64,000 bases of DNA from SCBR16-9 sp964537975. GTDB lineage: Bacteria > Hydrogenedentota > Hydrogenedentia > Hydrogenedentales > SCBR16-9. Shown one piece after another: positions 26,319 to 35,784 of the stretch; the first letter of the stretch is position 1; every line of letters starts with the position of its first letter. The translations under genes were made by a program, and so were the position numbers. The notes below the pieces were generated by a model. It did not search any database and had not been told where the DNA came from. It saw nothing but the letters and a program-made list of their open reading frames with translations. The stretch spans positions 1 through 64,000 of the forward strand of contig CAZIDP010000014.1 in the NCBI GenBank assembly GCA_964537975.1. The letters are read 5' to 3'.

Positions 26319-27688
26319 CAATCCTTCTCCAGACGCACCAATTTATCAGAATCTCCTACCAAAGGAATAGCTCCAAAGCGCCCATTTAAATACCCGCTTT
26401 CATAATTAAGCCCCTCACTTACCTTAAATTCGGACAAGCTTGCCAGTTTACTGGCTCCGGATTTGTTTTTCTCAATGAACCAGATTTCATCGCGACGCAG
26501 CAAATTCCTGTCCAGTAAGTTGGTGTCGTGCGTTGTCATTATGAATTGTCTGTTTGATTGGTTATTGGTTACCTCTGAAAGGCAAACCTCAATAAACAGA
26601 CGTGATATGCTGGTATGAAGACTCCGATCAAGTTCATCAATAATGAAAACGTGGCCACTGTCCGGTATGTCTTGCAACATCGAAACAAGGTCAATTACTC
26701 GACGTGTGCCATCAGACTCTACGGAAGTTTTAAATGACACTGTAGAACCATCGGTACGATGGTGACTGGTTAACAAACGCTGAACAGTTTTTGATTCACT
26801 TCCCTGATCTTTATCGCAGAAAATAGCTATTGAATCGTCTGGCCCGTGAAATATTATACGCTGGGTTTTGCTATTGTTAACAAGTTTCAGCAAGGCGTTC
26901 TTGGGATGGTCTGGTAAATCTTGTAAATGCTTTTCAGAATCAAAATTTTCACGTACACAAGTGATTTCTTGTATACCTGTGTCTGCTAATTTGAGAAAAT
27001 CCGATAAGTATTGTATGAAGTCTTTGTCTTCATGCGCACGAACAGGCAATATTTTGTACTTAGATTCAGGATGAATGATATGTAAGTTATCTCGAAACCA
27101 CAGGAATACGGGTTGAAGAATTTCTATGTTTTTTTCATTTGCCTCTGTTAGAAACAACTGGTTTGGCCTGGTGCCTTGCGCTATAAAATCAATGAATTGT
27201 GCGCTTTTCACATCATTAATCAGCTTTTGGCCAGCTCTTACTTCTGTTCTGCCGTTGTTGGTTCTGCGTTCAAATACACGAGACTCTTGTGTTGTGTAAT
27301 ATGCAAACAACCATTCTTCATGAACAACTTTTTCTGAAATCACAAAACCGTAAGTATAAACGACACCAGCATGCTTGAATATGAATTCAAACCGGCTTGG
27401 CATTTCAGCTTTTTCGAGATCGAGAAGAAATGGGACGACACCTGTTGAGTCGTCAGTTCGAGTGCCCGTTTCAATGAGTTTCTTGGCAAATGACATTGCT
27501 TTGACGAGGTTGGTTTTGCCACTGGCATTCGCGCCATATATCAGAGCAACGGGCAAAACGGATGTTTTTTTGCCCTGCTTATCTTTGATCAGGTGTTCTT
27601 TCATGGTTCTGCTTTTAACAGGAACCATGTTCAAGCACACTTCATCCATGAAAGACAGGTAATTTTCTACTGAGAATTGCAACAACAT
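26318..27688 (-). CDS. RloA-like AAA family ATPase (COG1106 type)
   Basis: A 456-residue SMC/ABC-like AAA ATPase. The N-terminus LLQFSVENYLSFMDEV is typical of COG1106/AAA_15 proteins. Walker A is G52-ANASG-K58-T, the signature-like segment is SDGTRR, Walker B is VFIIDELDRSLH, and the switch His is in TTHDTNLLD. In RloAB, PARIS and related phage-defence pairs, such an ATPase works with a nuclease-like partner encoded just downstream. Here the partner is the broken rloB. The frame of rloA itself is intact. It sits between larB and larC, so it looks like an insertion into the lar operon. Confidence 0.87.
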   Translation of the reverse strand: MLLQFSVENYLSFMDEVCLNMVPVKSRTMKEHLIKDKQGKKTSVLPVALIYGANASGKTNLVKAMSFAKKLIETGTRTDDSTGVVPFLLDLEKAEMPSRFEFIFKHAGVVYTYGFVISEKVVHEEWLFAYYTTQESRVFERRTNNGRTEVRAGQKLINDVKSAQFIDFIAQGTRPNQLFLTEANEKNIEILQPVFLWFRDNLHIIHPESKYKILPVRAHEDKDFIQYLSDFLKLADTGIQEITCVRENFDSEKHLQDLPDHPKNALLKLVNNSKTQRIIFHGPDDSIAIFCDKDQGSESKTVQRLLTSHHRTDGSTVSFKTSVESDGTRRVIDLVSMLQDIPDSGHVFIIDELDRSLHTSISRLFIEVCLSEVTNNQSNRQFIMTTHDTNLLDRNLLRRDEIWFIEKNKSGASKLASLSEFKVSEGLNYESGYLNGRFGAIPLVGDSDKLVRLEKD

Positions 27689-27743
27689 GGGGTCACCAAT
27701 ATTTAAAGCGCAATATGCTTTTTAAATTGCATTAAAGATTATA

Positions 27744-27791
27744 AAAGGTACCTTTAATTCTATTTTACGATGGAATTGCGCATTTGCGCAA
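27744..27791. promoter_or_regulatory. Two palindromes upstream of rloA
   Basis: AAAGGTACCTTT (27744-27755) is a perfect 12-base palindrome. TTGCGCA (27776-27782) and TGCGCAA (27785-27791) form a 7-bp inverted repeat with a two-base gap. Both lie between the end of larB and the start of rloA. They could be operator sites for the module or a 3' structure after larB; no T-tract follows. Confidence 0.3.
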
Positions 27792-27834
27792 GTGATGCAC
27801 TTAGTATATGAACCTGAGTGTGTAGTTGCAAACC

Positions 27835-28593
27835 TTATTGCCGGATCAGTAACCGGTTGATGGCGGTAGCCGCCGCTGCCGCGCCAAAGCCATTGTCTAT
27901 ATTGACCACAGTCACGCCGCTGGCACAGGTGTTCAGCATTCCCAGCAGCGCAGCTACTCCTTTGAAGCTGGCACCATATCCGATACTGGTGGGTACAGCA
28001 ATCACAGGACAGGCAACCAGACCACCGACGACACTTGGAAGTGCGCCTTCCATACCGGCACATACTATAACCACATTGGCTTTATCAAGAATAGAACGAC
28101 GTTGAAACAGGCGATGAATTCCTGCGACACCAACGTCATAAACCCGCTCAATCGTGTTTCCCATGATATCGGCAGTTATCGCGGCTTCTTCCGCTACGGG
28201 CATATCGCTGGTGCCTGCGCATACCACGGCAATGTATCCTGGAAGTGGTTCCGTGTCCGTGATTTTCAGAGTAAAGGAACGTGCGATGTCGTGGTAACAT
28301 ACATCGGGATGTGCTTTACAGAGGATGTGGGCCATGTCAGGAGCGCATCGGGTACCCAGTACATTGCTGCCATGTTCACGCATTTTTGTGACAATAGCAA
28401 CCACTTGTTCTGGAGTCTTTCCTTCACAAAAAATGGTTTCTGGGTAGCCTTTACGCAAAGCACGGTGATGGTCTACCTTGGCAAATCCCAAGTCTTCAAA
28501 AGGTAATTTTTTTAAATATTCTTCCGCGTCGGTGATTGAAATTTTACCGGACGCGAAATCTTCCAGAAGCGTGCGTAATTGTGATGAATCCAT
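27835..28593 (-). CDS. larB: Nickel pincer cofactor biosynthesis protein LarB
   Basis: LarB carboxylates nicotinic acid adenine dinucleotide and cleaves its phosphoanhydride, the first step to the nickel-pincer cofactor. Its C-terminal two thirds resemble PurE (AIR carboxylase), with the motif CAGTSDMPVAEEA and the GAAAAAT segment near the end. It has 252 residues, the normal length. It is the first gene of the minus-strand unit that continues through rloA, rloB and larC. Confidence 0.94.
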   Translation of the reverse strand: MDSSQLRTLLEDFASGKISITDAEEYLKKLPFEDLGFAKVDHHRALRKGYPETIFCEGKTPEQVVAIVTKMREHGSNVLGTRCAPDMAHILCKAHPDVCYHDIARSFTLKITDTEPLPGYIAVVCAGTSDMPVAEEAAITADIMGNTIERVYDVGVAGIHRLFQRRSILDKANVVIVCAGMEGALPSVVGGLVACPVIAVPTSIGYGASFKGVAALLGMLNTCASGVTVVNIDNGFGAAAAATAINRLLIRQ

Positions 28594-28669
28594 AATGCTG
28601 TTTTATTGACTCTCTAGGTGTTGCACGATTGTACCCGATTCGGGTAGTTAGATAATGAAGAACTTAATA

Positions 28670-29341
28670 TCAGGGAGAGACACTTATTCGGGCGGACGCT
28701 ACAATACTTTGTATGACGCCATATTCATCCTTATACACAACAGGCGCGCCGTAGGCATCATAGGGAGTGATTACCAGTTCATAATCGCCTTCACCTATTC
28801 CTGCCGGTATGGTCAGAATGGTACTCCACACCCCATCGCCTGCCGTTTCATCGCCCCGGGTACCATCATCCAGTAAATCATAAAGCAACCTGGTTTCGTC
28901 GCCAATTTCCAAGCGTGCTGTCATGGTGTCCATTTGCATACGCGGGTCTTCAACTGCAACAGACATGCGTGTTGTATCACCTGGAGTCAACATACTTGAA
29001 TCGATTTGCACTTCATGCAAAACAAGAGGAGGTGTTATCGGTTCTGGGATCGCAAGTGGTTCATCTTCTTGTATTACTTCTTCAGGTGAGAGGGCTTCGA
29101 CATCAGAAATACTATGTACTTCAAATTTTAAGGGGTTTTCCATTTCCTGGGGATCGAGTCCCTGGCTTTTAATGTATTGCAGCACCTGGATAAGTGTGTC
29201 GACATCACCTTCCAACGTTATAGAAACTTTTATCGTAGCATGTGCCTGCCCCATGCATGATACGCTACCAATACATATTGCTGCCCCTAGACACAGCAAT
29301 GCTACCCCTTTAAATCGTAACTTCGAATTCAGCACATTCAT
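28670..29341 (-). CDS. Secreted protein of unknown function
   Basis: The ATG at 29341 is chosen because AGAGGG lies about seven bases upstream and a signal peptide follows directly (KGVALLCLGAAICIGSVSC, cleavage near GQAHA); the frame is open further upstream to 29395. The 223-residue product has a Pro/Glu-rich linker and a C-terminal beta-sandwich-like domain containing DDGTRGDETAGDGVW. That acidic loop motif occurs in many secreted beta domains. No family could be assigned. It lies downstream of dnaX on the same strand, about 110 bases away. Confidence 0.75.
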   Translation of the reverse strand: MNVLNSKLRFKGVALLCLGAAICIGSVSCMGQAHATIKVSITLEGDVDTLIQVLQYIKSQGLDPQEMENPLKFEVHSISDVEALSPEEVIQEDEPLAIPEPITPPLVLHEVQIDSSMLTPGDTTRMSVAVEDPRMQMDTMTARLEIGDETRLLYDLLDDGTRGDETAGDGVWSTILTIPAGIGEGDYELVITPYDAYGAPVVYKDEYGVIQSIVASARISVSP

Positions 29342-29452
29342 GAGAAGACCCTCTCTCCAGTGATTGAATATACCCAAACCCTGTAACTTGAGCATAAAGC
29401 GTACCTAGTTCTGTTCGCCAGTGCAACTGTATTGCCTAATTCAGGATTTAAT

Positions 29453-31174
29453 TCAGGAATTTTTAGAAATTGTGCCCGTATCGTGTATTGCTTTATGTCG
29501 AATGCTGACAATCTTGCCTTTGAATATATCAACGACCTGTGCTATCCCTGGTATGTTCATGTACATTTCAATTTCTTCTGGTGTTACCCCTGATTTCTTT
29601 ATAATCTCCATGTTTTCATGCCTGCCTGGCATGCCCTGCAAAGCGTGTGCGGTCGTCTCAATATCAAACGATGTTGGATCCTCAAATTCCAATGCGTCAC
29701 TTGCTGTTTCAAAACTGTCTTCAGGCTGTGCTGCATTATCATTGGCAAGGGGAAGCGGTGTAGTAGAATGTATCGTTTGATTTGCATCAGAGGAAGTAGC
29801 GTCAGGAATATCATTTGGCTCATTTGCTTCATTTGTTTGAGCATAGAGCACAGCGGCATCTGATTCTTCAACAGAAGTCACATGATCGCTTAGTTGTTTA
29901 CGCCCTGTTTCTGCCGGAACCGCAGGCGCACGAGATGTGACCGGCCCGGCTTCAGGAGGGTCCGTAGGAGGAGGCGCTTGCTCGGGGTTTGTGGTAGTTT
30001 TGCGGTCACTGTCCGGAATACCTCCGGCACCCAAAGCAATCAGTTTTTCCATGACCGAGTCAATAGAAACTTCTGTAGAAATTTTGGCGACCCGAATCAG
30101 CAAGGCTTCTAACGCTATGCGTTGAGCCAACTGAGAATCAAAGCCACTGGACAATTCTGCAAATTGCTCCACAAGACGTACCAGATGTGTCAGTGGATAA
30201 CGTGCGGAATGTTCCTTGATTTCCTTGAGCTCATCTTCTGGTAAGTGCAGTATGTTGGTGTCCTGGGTCGTTTTACAAATGAGCAGATTCCGAAAGAAAA
30301 ACAAGACTTCCTGAACAAATTGTGATAAATCTTTACCGGCAGAGACAATTTCATCAATTAATGTTAGTAGCCGAAAGACGTCATGGTTCAAAATGCCTTC
30401 ACTCAGAGAATGCAACAGTCGCCAATCTATCAAGCCGAGGACATCATTCACATCTTTAAAGGTGATTTCGCCGTCACAATAGGTAATCAACTCGTCCAGG
30501 GTGCTCTCTGCGTCGCGAATTCCACCTTCTGCCGCACGCGCTATCGCATGTAGTGCTTCTTTTTCGGCTTTTATCCCTTCAGTCTCAAGAATTTTCTCAA
30601 GCAGTTCAATGATTGCGGGAATTGGAACCCTACGGAAGTCATAGCGTTGGCATCGGGATACTATGGTTGCCGGTATCTTGTGGGACTCTGTCGTGGCCAA
30701 CACAAATACGGCATGGGGAGGAGGTTCTTCGAGGGTTTTCAGCAGTGCGTTAAATGCACCGATACTAAGTTGGTGTACTTCATCTATGATGTAGACTTTA
30801 TAGCGTCCCAGTGAGGGCACCATGCGGATGTTTTCGCGTAGTTCTCGTACATCGTCAACACCGTTATTGGATGCACCGTCAATTTCAATAACATCAATAT
30901 TTGAGCCAGAGCTGATGGAAGTGCAGTTATCACACACGCCGCAAGGTTCTGGCGTCGGTGCGTCACTTTCGAGACAATTCAGTGCTTTGGCAAGGATTCG
31001 CGCCGTGGTTGTTTTTCCAATTCCACGGGAGCCAATGAAGAGAAAGGCGTGGTGTATGCGACCAGATGCAATTGCATTGCGCAAAGTGCGTGTAATATGC
31101 TCCTGCCCCACAACGTCCTCAAAGCGTTGAGGACGCCATTTTCGTGCCAGAACGAGGTATTGCTGATCTACCAT
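29453..31174 (-). CDS. dnaX: DNA polymerase III subunit gamma/tau
   Basis: The clamp-loader ATPase of the replisome. It begins YLVLARKWRPQRFEDVVGQ, with Walker A GSRGIGKTT, a Zn-binding Cys cluster (C-x8-C-x2-C-x2-C style: CLESDAPTPEPCGVCDNC), the Walker B region VYIIDEVHQLS and the sensor-1 ATTE, followed by the SRC arginine finger. After the conserved 370 residues comes a Pro/Thr/Glu-rich linker and a short C-terminal segment. It has 573 residues. The SRP RNA gene lies 211 bases upstream on the same strand. Confidence 0.97.
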   Translation of the reverse strand: MVDQQYLVLARKWRPQRFEDVVGQEHITRTLRNAIASGRIHHAFLFIGSRGIGKTTTARILAKALNCLESDAPTPEPCGVCDNCTSISSGSNIDVIEIDGASNNGVDDVRELRENIRMVPSLGRYKVYIIDEVHQLSIGAFNALLKTLEEPPPHAVFVLATTESHKIPATIVSRCQRYDFRRVPIPAIIELLEKILETEGIKAEKEALHAIARAAEGGIRDAESTLDELITYCDGEITFKDVNDVLGLIDWRLLHSLSEGILNHDVFRLLTLIDEIVSAGKDLSQFVQEVLFFFRNLLICKTTQDTNILHLPEDELKEIKEHSARYPLTHLVRLVEQFAELSSGFDSQLAQRIALEALLIRVAKISTEVSIDSVMEKLIALGAGGIPDSDRKTTTNPEQAPPPTDPPEAGPVTSRAPAVPAETGRKQLSDHVTSVEESDAAVLYAQTNEANEPNDIPDATSSDANQTIHSTTPLPLANDNAAQPEDSFETASDALEFEDPTSFDIETTAHALQGMPGRHENMEIIKKSGVTPEEIEMYMNIPGIAQVVDIFKGKIVSIRHKAIHDTGTISKNS

Positions 31175-31385
31175 ATTTGTGCCCGTGCCCCGTCATGAGT
31201 TGGTCCATATACCGACGGCGTTTAAGAATCAAACATCACAGGTCTTTATACGCCTATGGCATCATGGTTGCAGATGCGTCTTAAAATTGACTGGAACATG
31301 TACCAATCTGTTTACATTCCGAAATACTGCCCGCGCACCCATTTTCGAACACTTGCCCAGATCGGCCACGGCGGCCGTTGGCTCA

Positions 31386-31483
31386 GGCCAGGCGATCCTA
31401 CAGCACACGGAATCAATCGACTACGGCTGCTTCCTTCCGGACCTGACCGGGTTTGCCGACGTCCCGTTGAGTAGGACCCAGCC
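31386..31483 (-). ncRNA. ffs: Signal recognition particle RNA, small bacterial (4.5S) type
   Basis: Read on the minus strand, the sequence contains the conserved apical region GGTCAGGTCCGGAAGGAAGC with the GGAA tetraloop, flanked by the asymmetric and symmetric internal loops that bind Ffh. The ends (GGCTGGGTCCTAC and GTAGGATCGCCTGGCC) pair to close the hairpin, giving a length of about 98 bases. Ends are set by this pairing and may be off by several bases. In many bacteria ffs lies just upstream of dnaX, as here. Confidence 0.93.
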
Positions 31484-32030
31484 TTCAACACCACGTTCCC
31501 CGTACCTGACAAAAGAACAAGATGCCCTCGAATGGGAATTCAACCCCGCTAAAGCGGATTTCGGGTTCAAGAAGCCGCTAACTTCCCGTCTAGCGCGGGC
31601 AAAATCAGAATTGTTTACCTTAACGTTTTATGTTTGGTTCAAATTTTTGCGATTTATAAAACTTGAATTACATAAAAAAACGCCCTTAGGCGTAACGCAC
31701 AATGTAGCACACAACACCAAATCGAGTCAAACACGCTCGCGGTATTTTTGCTGCTTCCTGGTAATAATCTGGGATGGTACCTTGCCTGAAGAAAAACAGC
31801 GGAGGGCACGGGTTGCCTGTATGAGATAAGCCTCTATTGATAGGTGATTGTTGCTAACAGGTAAAAATTGACTAAAACACGTTCTCAGCGAAATATTGAC
31901 TTACTCGAGGTGTTATAGGTATAAAATTCTTGAATCGAGGGGCATGTAGTACCAATTAGAAGTTTATTCAATAGTTTTATCGTGAATAAGCACTCAAATT
32001 GTTTAATAATAACAACCGAAAGGTCTTTTC
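31484..32030. other. Intergenic stretch with palindromes
   Basis: A 547-base gap between the SRP RNA (minus) and the symporter gene (plus), so it should contain divergent promoters. I see no strong -35/-10 pair. A palindromic patch near 31540-31605 (CCCCGCTAAAGCGG with flanking AACCC/GGGTT, then a second CCCG...CGGG pair) resembles extragenic repeat hairpins. No gene is recognisable. Confidence 0.4.
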
Positions 32031-34055
32031 ATGTATCGTCGATTTCCGTCTTATCATAAAGGGTATTTACTTGCAGTTTTACTTATAATCGCAGTATTGC
32101 TGGGTAGCAATCTGGTTCGCGCACAAAGCGGAGAAAGTGATTCACAGCGTTATACTGTGCAAGACCAGGTGGATGAACTCTTTGGTTCATTGGTGGGTAA
32201 TGTCCTCTATCCCATATTATTCTATTCTTTTTGGGAGCGGGAGACCGTTGTCTTTGATTTTGACGATCCCGTTACCAGAATTGGATGGGACATAGTAGAT
32301 TCCCCGGACAACAGTCCATTTCACACCTCCTTACCCAGCATGATGCGGGGGCGGACACCTCCAGAGGTCATCACTGTTGGAGTCATTCCTGATCAGGTGG
32401 ATTTCGCAGGTAGAACCGTGCTGTCCCCGGTTTTTCATTTACCCATCGGCGCGAATTATGTTTGGCTTGCTGGTCATGGCAGTTTGACCGATGTCTACCT
32501 GGCATTGATAAACCCGGAGACAGGAGAAGAACTCAAACGTATCGCAGCGCCTGGCAGCGACACGCTCACCCGGGTCTCGGTCGATATCATACGCCATGCT
32601 GATCAGGATGTGCAGTGGAAATTGGTGCATACCGGGGGAGATGCCTTTCTGATTTTTGGTGGTGCCGGGACAGTGAAAGAAGGCATTCCTCTCATCATCA
32701 TTGTGCTGGTAGGCGGTGGCATTTTCTATACCTTCCGGTATGGATTTGTGAACCTGCGCCTGTTTGGCCATGCCATTTCTATAGTACGCGGGCATTATGA
32801 TGATCCCAATGACAAGGGCGAAATATCGCATTTCAAAGCGCTCACCTCTGCATTGGCTGCGACCGTTGGTTTGGGTAACATTGCGGGGGTTGCACTGGCT
32901 ATCACTGCGGGTGGCCCAGGCGCTATCTTCTGGATGTGGTTAACTGCTTTCTTCGGTATGAGCATGAAGTTTTCCAGTTGCACCCTTGCCGTAGTGTACC
33001 GAATTTTCCGCGAAGACAGTCATATTAAAGGTGGCCCCCATGTTATCGGTGGTCCCATGGTCTATTTGCGTGTTGGTATTAAGGAACGTTGGCCACAATT
33101 TGCCTGGCTTGGTGCTATCTTCAGTCCCGTGTTTGCCGTTTTAACCATTATGGCGGCATTTGGTGGTGGTAACATGTTTCAGACAAACCAGACCTATTCC
33201 GTTATCGCAGAGATTTTCCAGCTTCAGGACAAGCCCATCCTGCAACCCATCGTGGGTATTGTAATGATGGCGCTGGTTGGGCTGGTTATTGTTGGCGGTA
33301 TCAAGCGCATTGGTGACGTTACCGCCAAATTGGTTCCCTCCATGTGCGTTGGCTATGTATTTGTATGCCTGCTGATTGTTGGTGCAAATTATGAAAAAAT
33401 TCCAGTCATGCTCTTTTCTATTGTAGACCAGGCATTTTCGCCAGAAGCCATGTATGGTGGTTTCATAGGTGTCATGCTGCAGGGAATGCGACGCGCGGCC
33501 TTCTCGAATGAAGCTGGACTGGGTTCTGCCGCCATAGCACATGCCGCCGCCAAGACAGATGAACCGGTACGAGAAGGTCTGGTCGCCATGTTGGGGCCAT
33601 TTATTGATACTATTATTGTGTGTACCATGACCGCCCTTGCCATCTTGATCACCGAGGTACATTTGCTGACCGATGACATGCGGGGCATCTCGATCACAGC
33701 GCAAGCCTTTGCCAGTGTGTCGGATTATTTTCCCTATTTTCTGGTAGTTGCTGTTTTTGTCTTTGCCTACTCCACTTTGATAACGTGGGCTTATTATGGC
33801 GAACGCGCAGTGGAATATCTGTTTGGCAGATACGGCGGAACTGCTATTGGCGCTTATCGCGCCTTGTATTTACTGGTTGCCTTTATTGGCCCTTCCCTTG
33901 CGTTGAGCAGTGTCGTCACTTTTGCCGATATGATGCTGCTGAGCATGGCTTTTCCCAATATCCTTGGCATGATTTTTCTTGCGGGTAAGGTCAATGAGCT
34001 GAAGAAAGACTATGTTCGGCGCTTAAAATCAGGGGAAATGAAGCAGGACAGGTAG
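32031..34055 (+). CDS. AGCS-family sodium:alanine symporter with an inserted extracytoplasmic domain
   Basis: A polytopic Na+- or H+-coupled amino-acid symporter of the alanine/glycine:cation symporter family. The core begins near residue 217 (PLIIIVLVGGGIFYTFR). It shows the family blocks FKALTSALAATVGLGNIAGVA, GGPGAIFWMW and RRAAFSNEAGLGSA. In front of the core are a signal-anchor (about 11-30), an amphipathic segment and an extra domain of about 140 residues (72-212) with alternating beta-strand pattern, starting TVVFDFDDP. Usual family members are 450-550 residues; this one is 674. AAAGG lies seven bases before the ATG. Confidence 0.9.
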   Translation: MYRRFPSYHKGYLLAVLLIIAVLLGSNLVRAQSGESDSQRYTVQDQVDELFGSLVGNVLYPILFYSFWERETVVFDFDDPVTRIGWDIVDSPDNSPFHTSLPSMMRGRTPPEVITVGVIPDQVDFAGRTVLSPVFHLPIGANYVWLAGHGSLTDVYLALINPETGEELKRIAAPGSDTLTRVSVDIIRHADQDVQWKLVHTGGDAFLIFGGAGTVKEGIPLIIIVLVGGGIFYTFRYGFVNLRLFGHAISIVRGHYDDPNDKGEISHFKALTSALAATVGLGNIAGVALAITAGGPGAIFWMWLTAFFGMSMKFSSCTLAVVYRIFREDSHIKGGPHVIGGPMVYLRVGIKERWPQFAWLGAIFSPVFAVLTIMAAFGGGNMFQTNQTYSVIAEIFQLQDKPILQPIVGIVMMALVGLVIVGGIKRIGDVTAKLVPSMCVGYVFVCLLIVGANYEKIPVMLFSIVDQAFSPEAMYGGFIGVMLQGMRRAAFSNEAGLGSAAIAHAAAKTDEPVREGLVAMLGPFIDTIIVCTMTALAILITEVHLLTDDMRGISITAQAFASVSDYFPYFLVVAVFVFAYSTLITWAYYGERAVEYLFGRYGGTAIGAYRALYLLVAFIGPSLALSSVVTFADMMLLSMAFPNILGMIFLAGKVNELKKDYVRRLKSGEMKQDR

Positions 34056-34128
34056 TATAATCACTTGTGGAGTCTATAGTGTATTATTGCTATAGTCTGA
34101 TGCAGACAACATTTCGGGGAGATGTATC

Positions 34129-35700
34129 ATGATTACAAGGCGAGATTTTTTAAGACATGCCGGTATGACAACAACGCTGGCCGTGTTGGCCGGGCATCAG
34201 ATGAAAGGCTGGACGGCGACAAACAACACAGGTCGCCCCAACATCATCTGGATATACAGTGATGACCATGCTGTGAATGCGGTGAGTGCCTATGGTGGTC
34301 GCCTGGCAGAAGTGGCACCTACCCCGCATATTGACCGTATTGCGAAAGAAGGGGCATTGTTTCAAAACAGCTTTGTGGCAAACTCGATTTGCGGCCCCTG
34401 TCGTGCTTCTATTCTGACAGGCCTGCACAGTCACCTGAACGGATTCCGACACAATGGCAACACCTTTGATGGCAACCAGCAAACCTTTCCCAAGTTGTTA
34501 CGGGAGCAGGGCTACCAGACCGTCTTGTTCGGGAAATGGCATTTGGTCAGCGAGCCGACCGGATTTGATACCTGGGATATTTTGCCTGGGCAGGGCCATT
34601 ATTATAATCCAGCATTCATTGACGAAAATGGCATGCGTCAGGTGGATGGCTATGTTACGGACATTGTTACCGATATGTCGATTCGCTGGTTGGAATCACA
34701 ACGAGAACCCGACAAACCCTTTATGCTGATGGTACAGCACAAGGCGCCGCATCGGGAATGGGAACCGGGCCCGGAGCATCTGACGCTGTTTGATGATGTA
34801 AAAATACCAGAACCTTTCAACCTGTTTGATGACTATGAGGGACGGGGTACCGCGGCAAAAGTGCAAGATATGACAATTGCCGAGACCATGCGCCTGGGGC
34901 CGGACCTGAAAGTGTGGTCGGAAGAAGAAATGGGTACTCCGGTTTGGGAGCGTACCTATGGTCGCATGAATGAGGAACAACGTGCAGTCTGGGATGCCGC
35001 ATATAATCCTAAGAACCAGGCTTATCTCGAGGCGAAACTGGAAGGTAAGGACGATGTGCGATGGCGGTACCAACGGTATCTCAAAGACTACCTGCGGTGT
35101 ATCACATCTATTGACGATAATGTTGGGCGTATACTGGCGTATCTTGAGGCTTCAGGGCTTGACAAGAATACGGTCGTTTTCTATTCCTCTGATCAGAGCT
35201 TCTATCTTGGAGAGCACGGCTGGTTTGACAAGCGGTTCATCTATGAAGAATCACTGCGTACCCCCATGGTAGTACGATGGCCCGGTGTAATTGAGCCAGG
35301 CACCGAAGTCCAGGAGATGGTACAGAACATTGACTGCGCACAGACCTTTCTGGATATTGCAGGTGCAGCAATTCCCGACAACATGCAGGGCCGCAGTCTT
35401 GTACCCTTGATGCAAGGTGATTCACCTGAGGACTGGCGCACTTCGATTTACTATCATTACTATGAAGGTGAAGGATATGTACACAACGTCTACAAGCATT
35501 ACGGCGTGCGCACCGAGCGTTACAAGCTGGTACACTTTTACACACTGGATGAGTGGGAATTTTATGATCTGGAAAAAGATCCCCATGAAATGCAAAGTGA
35601 ATATGAAAATCCCGAGTATGCCAGCCAGGTGCAGCAACTGAAAGAGGAGCTTGTTCGACTTCAACAGCACTACCAGGTGCCCGAAGAAGACATGGTATAA
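34129..35700 (+). CDS. Sulfatase (arylsulfatase family), Tat-exported
   Basis: A 523-residue sulfatase that hydrolyses sulfate esters. It has a twin-arginine signal, TRRDFLR (residues 3-9), followed by a hydrophobic stretch. The metal-binding SDDHA is at 44-48. The formylglycine signature is C88-G-P90-C-R92-ASILTG, a Cys-type site that needs oxidation to formylglycine by FGE or an anaerobic maturase. A later SSDQSFYLGEHG supplies further metal ligands. No maturase is in the window. Sulfatases of this kind degrade sulfated polysaccharides and are abundant in Planctomycetes and Lentisphaerae relatives. The ribosome binding site GGGGAG is well placed. Confidence 0.94.
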   Translation: MITRRDFLRHAGMTTTLAVLAGHQMKGWTATNNTGRPNIIWIYSDDHAVNAVSAYGGRLAEVAPTPHIDRIAKEGALFQNSFVANSICGPCRASILTGLHSHLNGFRHNGNTFDGNQQTFPKLLREQGYQTVLFGKWHLVSEPTGFDTWDILPGQGHYYNPAFIDENGMRQVDGYVTDIVTDMSIRWLESQREPDKPFMLMVQHKAPHREWEPGPEHLTLFDDVKIPEPFNLFDDYEGRGTAAKVQDMTIAETMRLGPDLKVWSEEEMGTPVWERTYGRMNEEQRAVWDAAYNPKNQAYLEAKLEGKDDVRWRYQRYLKDYLRCITSIDDNVGRILAYLEASGLDKNTVVFYSSDQSFYLGEHGWFDKRFIYEESLRTPMVVRWPGVIEPGTEVQEMVQNIDCAQTFLDIAGAAIPDNMQGRSLVPLMQGDSPEDWRTSIYYHYYEGEGYVHNVYKHYGVRTERYKLVHFYTLDEWEFYDLEKDPHEMQSEYENPEYASQVQQLKEELVRLQQHYQVPEEDMV

Positions 35701-35784
35701 ATGGCCAGGTAATCGGCATGTAACCCGAGACTTAATCAGGCAGTCTTACTAATTGTAATTGGTAATCAACCGCAGGAGAAAAAT

